6,541 nucleotides of DNA from positions 1-6,541 of the forward strand of contig JAISUA010000080.1 of assembly GCA_031272305.1 (NCBI GenBank), in the 5' to 3' direction. Below are positions 5,998 to 6,541 of this stretch, piece by piece. The notes under the pieces were generated by a model. The model made no database searches. It had not been told where the DNA came from and saw only the letters and a program-made list of their open reading frames with translations. The DNA comes from Clostridioides sp. GTDB taxonomy: Bacteria; Bacillota; Clostridia; Peptostreptococcales; Peptostreptococcaceae. The first letter of the stretch is position 1, and each line of letters starts with the position of its first letter. A program made the position numbers and the translations under genes.

Positions 5998-6080
5998 TCG
6001 TAATAAAGTTTAGAAAATTATGCGTTCTTCGAAATTTAAATGTTTATTTTTTCCTTTGTTTTGTGATAAGATTGTTAGTG

Positions 6081-6147
6081 TCCATAGTGATCTCCTGTTA
6101 TTATTTTTGTGGTAAATTAATCATAACATAAATCACTATGGATTTTT
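6081..6147 (+). terminator. Intrinsic terminator, probably for uraA
   Basis: TCCATAGTGAT (6081-6091) and ATCACTATGGA (6132-6142) are exact reverse complements. Inside, TGTTAT (6096-6101) pairs with ATAACA (6123-6128). Five T residues (6143-6147) follow the right arm. It is read on the + strand and closes the uraA region before the terminal promoter. The stem is long and the interior loop is larger than in typical terminators. Confidence 0.75.
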
Positions 6148-6185
6148 AGTTCAATTTTATTTTACAATGAACCATAAAAAACAAA

Positions 6186-6376
6186 GATTTAAAATCAATA
6201 AATTCTAGGATATCAATATAAGAAACTAAAAAATATTTTAAAACGTGATTTAGAATTAAGTTATTTTAAGATATCAATATAAAAACCAATAAATATAAAA
6301 AAATAAAATAAAAAACGTGATTTAGAATCAAGTTATTTTAAGAAATCAAAATAAAAAAACAAAAAATATTTAAAAA
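6186..6376. repeat. Three A-rich tandem units, 61- and 72-bp periods
   Basis: Three related units start at GATTT 6186, 6247 and 6319. Each continues AAAATCAATAAATTCTAGG-like or AGAAT(T/C)AAGTTATTTTAAG, then GATATCAATATA or GAAATCAAAATA, then an A-rich tail. Units 2 and 3 share ACGTGATTTAGAAT and AAGTTATTTTAAG almost exactly, and unit 1 is more diverged. The offset is 61 bp between units 1 and 2 and 72 bp between units 2 and 3. They lie 90-280 bp upstream of the terminal promoter. No ORF is supported. Confidence 0.75.
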
Positions 6377-6445
6377 AATAGAAGTAAAAAATCAAGTAAT
6401 ATCAACACTTTCAGCTTAACATAAATAAAAAAACAAAAAAACTTC

Positions 6446-6495
6446 AAAAAAACTTTTCAAAAAGTGTTGACACTTTTCTTCAAAGGTGATATTAT
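6446..6495 (+). promoter_or_regulatory. Strong sigma-A promoter with UP-like element
   Basis: TTGACA at 6467-6472 is a perfect -35. After 17 nt comes TATTAT (6490-6495), five of six matches to the -10. Directly upstream, A7-CTTTTC-A5 (6446-6463) resembles an UP element that binds the RNA polymerase alpha subunit. Further A-runs at 6427-6433 and 6435-6441 could bend the DNA. Transcription would start near 6502-6503. Such strength suggests a stable RNA operon. The -35 sits inside a dyad (6460-6477). Confidence 0.8.
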
Positions 6496-6501
6496 ATTAC
6501 T

Positions 6502-6541
6502 TGTCGTTAAGACAACGAAGAAAACGCCGAAACAAATCGGC
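6502..6541 (+). ncRNA. Start of a structured leader, probably pre-rRNA
   Basis: After the promoter the base composition rises in G+C. TTGTC (6501-6505) pairs with GACAA (6511-6515) around GTTAA, and GCCGA (6526-6530) pairs with TCGGC (6537-6541) around a 6-nt loop. No ribosome binding site or ORF is seen before the window ends. This fits the leader of a 16S-23S-5S rRNA operon starting beyond 6541. A tRNA operon or a structured mRNA leader is also possible, because no mature rRNA sequence is inside the window. Confidence 0.5.

Larger units (their letters stand above)
5737..6080. other. Non-coding, repeat-bearing region after uraA
   Basis: No convincing gene is present. It contains four copies of a degenerate TATTG(C/T)ATAT motif, a 28-bp direct repeat, a small hairpin AACATT-CGA-AATGTT (5803-5817) and the palindrome AAATGCATTT (5884-5893). 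Open frames on both strands here lack ribosome binding sites and translate to low-complexity hydrophobic or tyrosine-rich strings. The stretch may be a long uraA 3' untranslated region, since the first good terminator is at 6081-6147. Confidence 0.5.

Noticed and set aside
6044..6085. Minus-strand 13-codon ORF with a good ribosome binding site
   Set aside because: The site and start codon fall within the terminator arm and the peptide (MDTNNLITKQRKK) is too short to support; kept only as a remark in the terminator finding.
5931..6131. Plus-strand 66-codon ORF with a hydrophobic product
   Set aside because: It starts at a TTG inside the 28-bp repeat with no ribosome binding site, and runs into the terminator stem at 6081-6142. 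T-rich DNA always gives hydrophobic translations.

Overview
The window is a stretch of ordinary chromosome from a very AT-rich, low-GC Gram-positive bacterium. The evidence is strong GGAGG-type ribosome binding sites, A/T-ending codons, a greA-lysS pair of the type common in Clostridia and relatives, and a CwlD-type amidase. The short, repeat-laden intergenic style suggests an anaerobic coccus of the Peptoniphilaceae (Parvimonas/Finegoldia-like), but that is inference and no marker here proves it. All convincing genes are on the + strand.

Layout. (1) Positions 1-200 are an AT-rich leader with a perfect 10-bp hairpin in front of greA. (2) greA (201-680) and lysS (776-2299) are separated by 95 nt that hold a long hairpin. 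Together they make a transcription-rescue factor and lysyl-tRNA synthetase. (3) Positions 2300-2942 are a 640-nt spacer containing an imperfect hairpin repeat, a large terminator and a 145-bp-period direct-repeat module. (4) A possible small single-pass membrane protein lies at 2943-3128. (5) A 200-nt spacer follows with a 30-bp perfect palindrome. (6) A membrane-anchored CwlD-type N-acetylmuramoyl-L-alanine amidase (3328-4056) is followed at a distance by a textbook terminator (4227-4256). (7) A uraA-type uracil/H+ symporter (4528-5736) has its own excellent ribosome binding site and a tiny overlapping leader ORF. (8) Positions 5737-6147 are non-coding, with four copies of a degenerate motif, two of them inside an exact 28-bp direct repeat, and end in an intrinsic terminator. 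(9) Positions 6148-6541 are extremely A-rich with three 61/72-bp tandem units. They lead into a consensus sigma-A promoter with an UP-like element and a GC-richer hairpin leader, the pattern expected at the start of a ribosomal RNA operon lying just beyond the window.

The genes do not form one pathway. greA-lysS is a housekeeping operon, and the amidase and the permease look independently transcribed. I do not see a new defence, mobile or biosynthetic system. What deserves a second look is the non-coding DNA: a recurrent AAGACTT hairpin family, the motif repeats after uraA, and the dyad and inverted partial copy around the terminal promoter.
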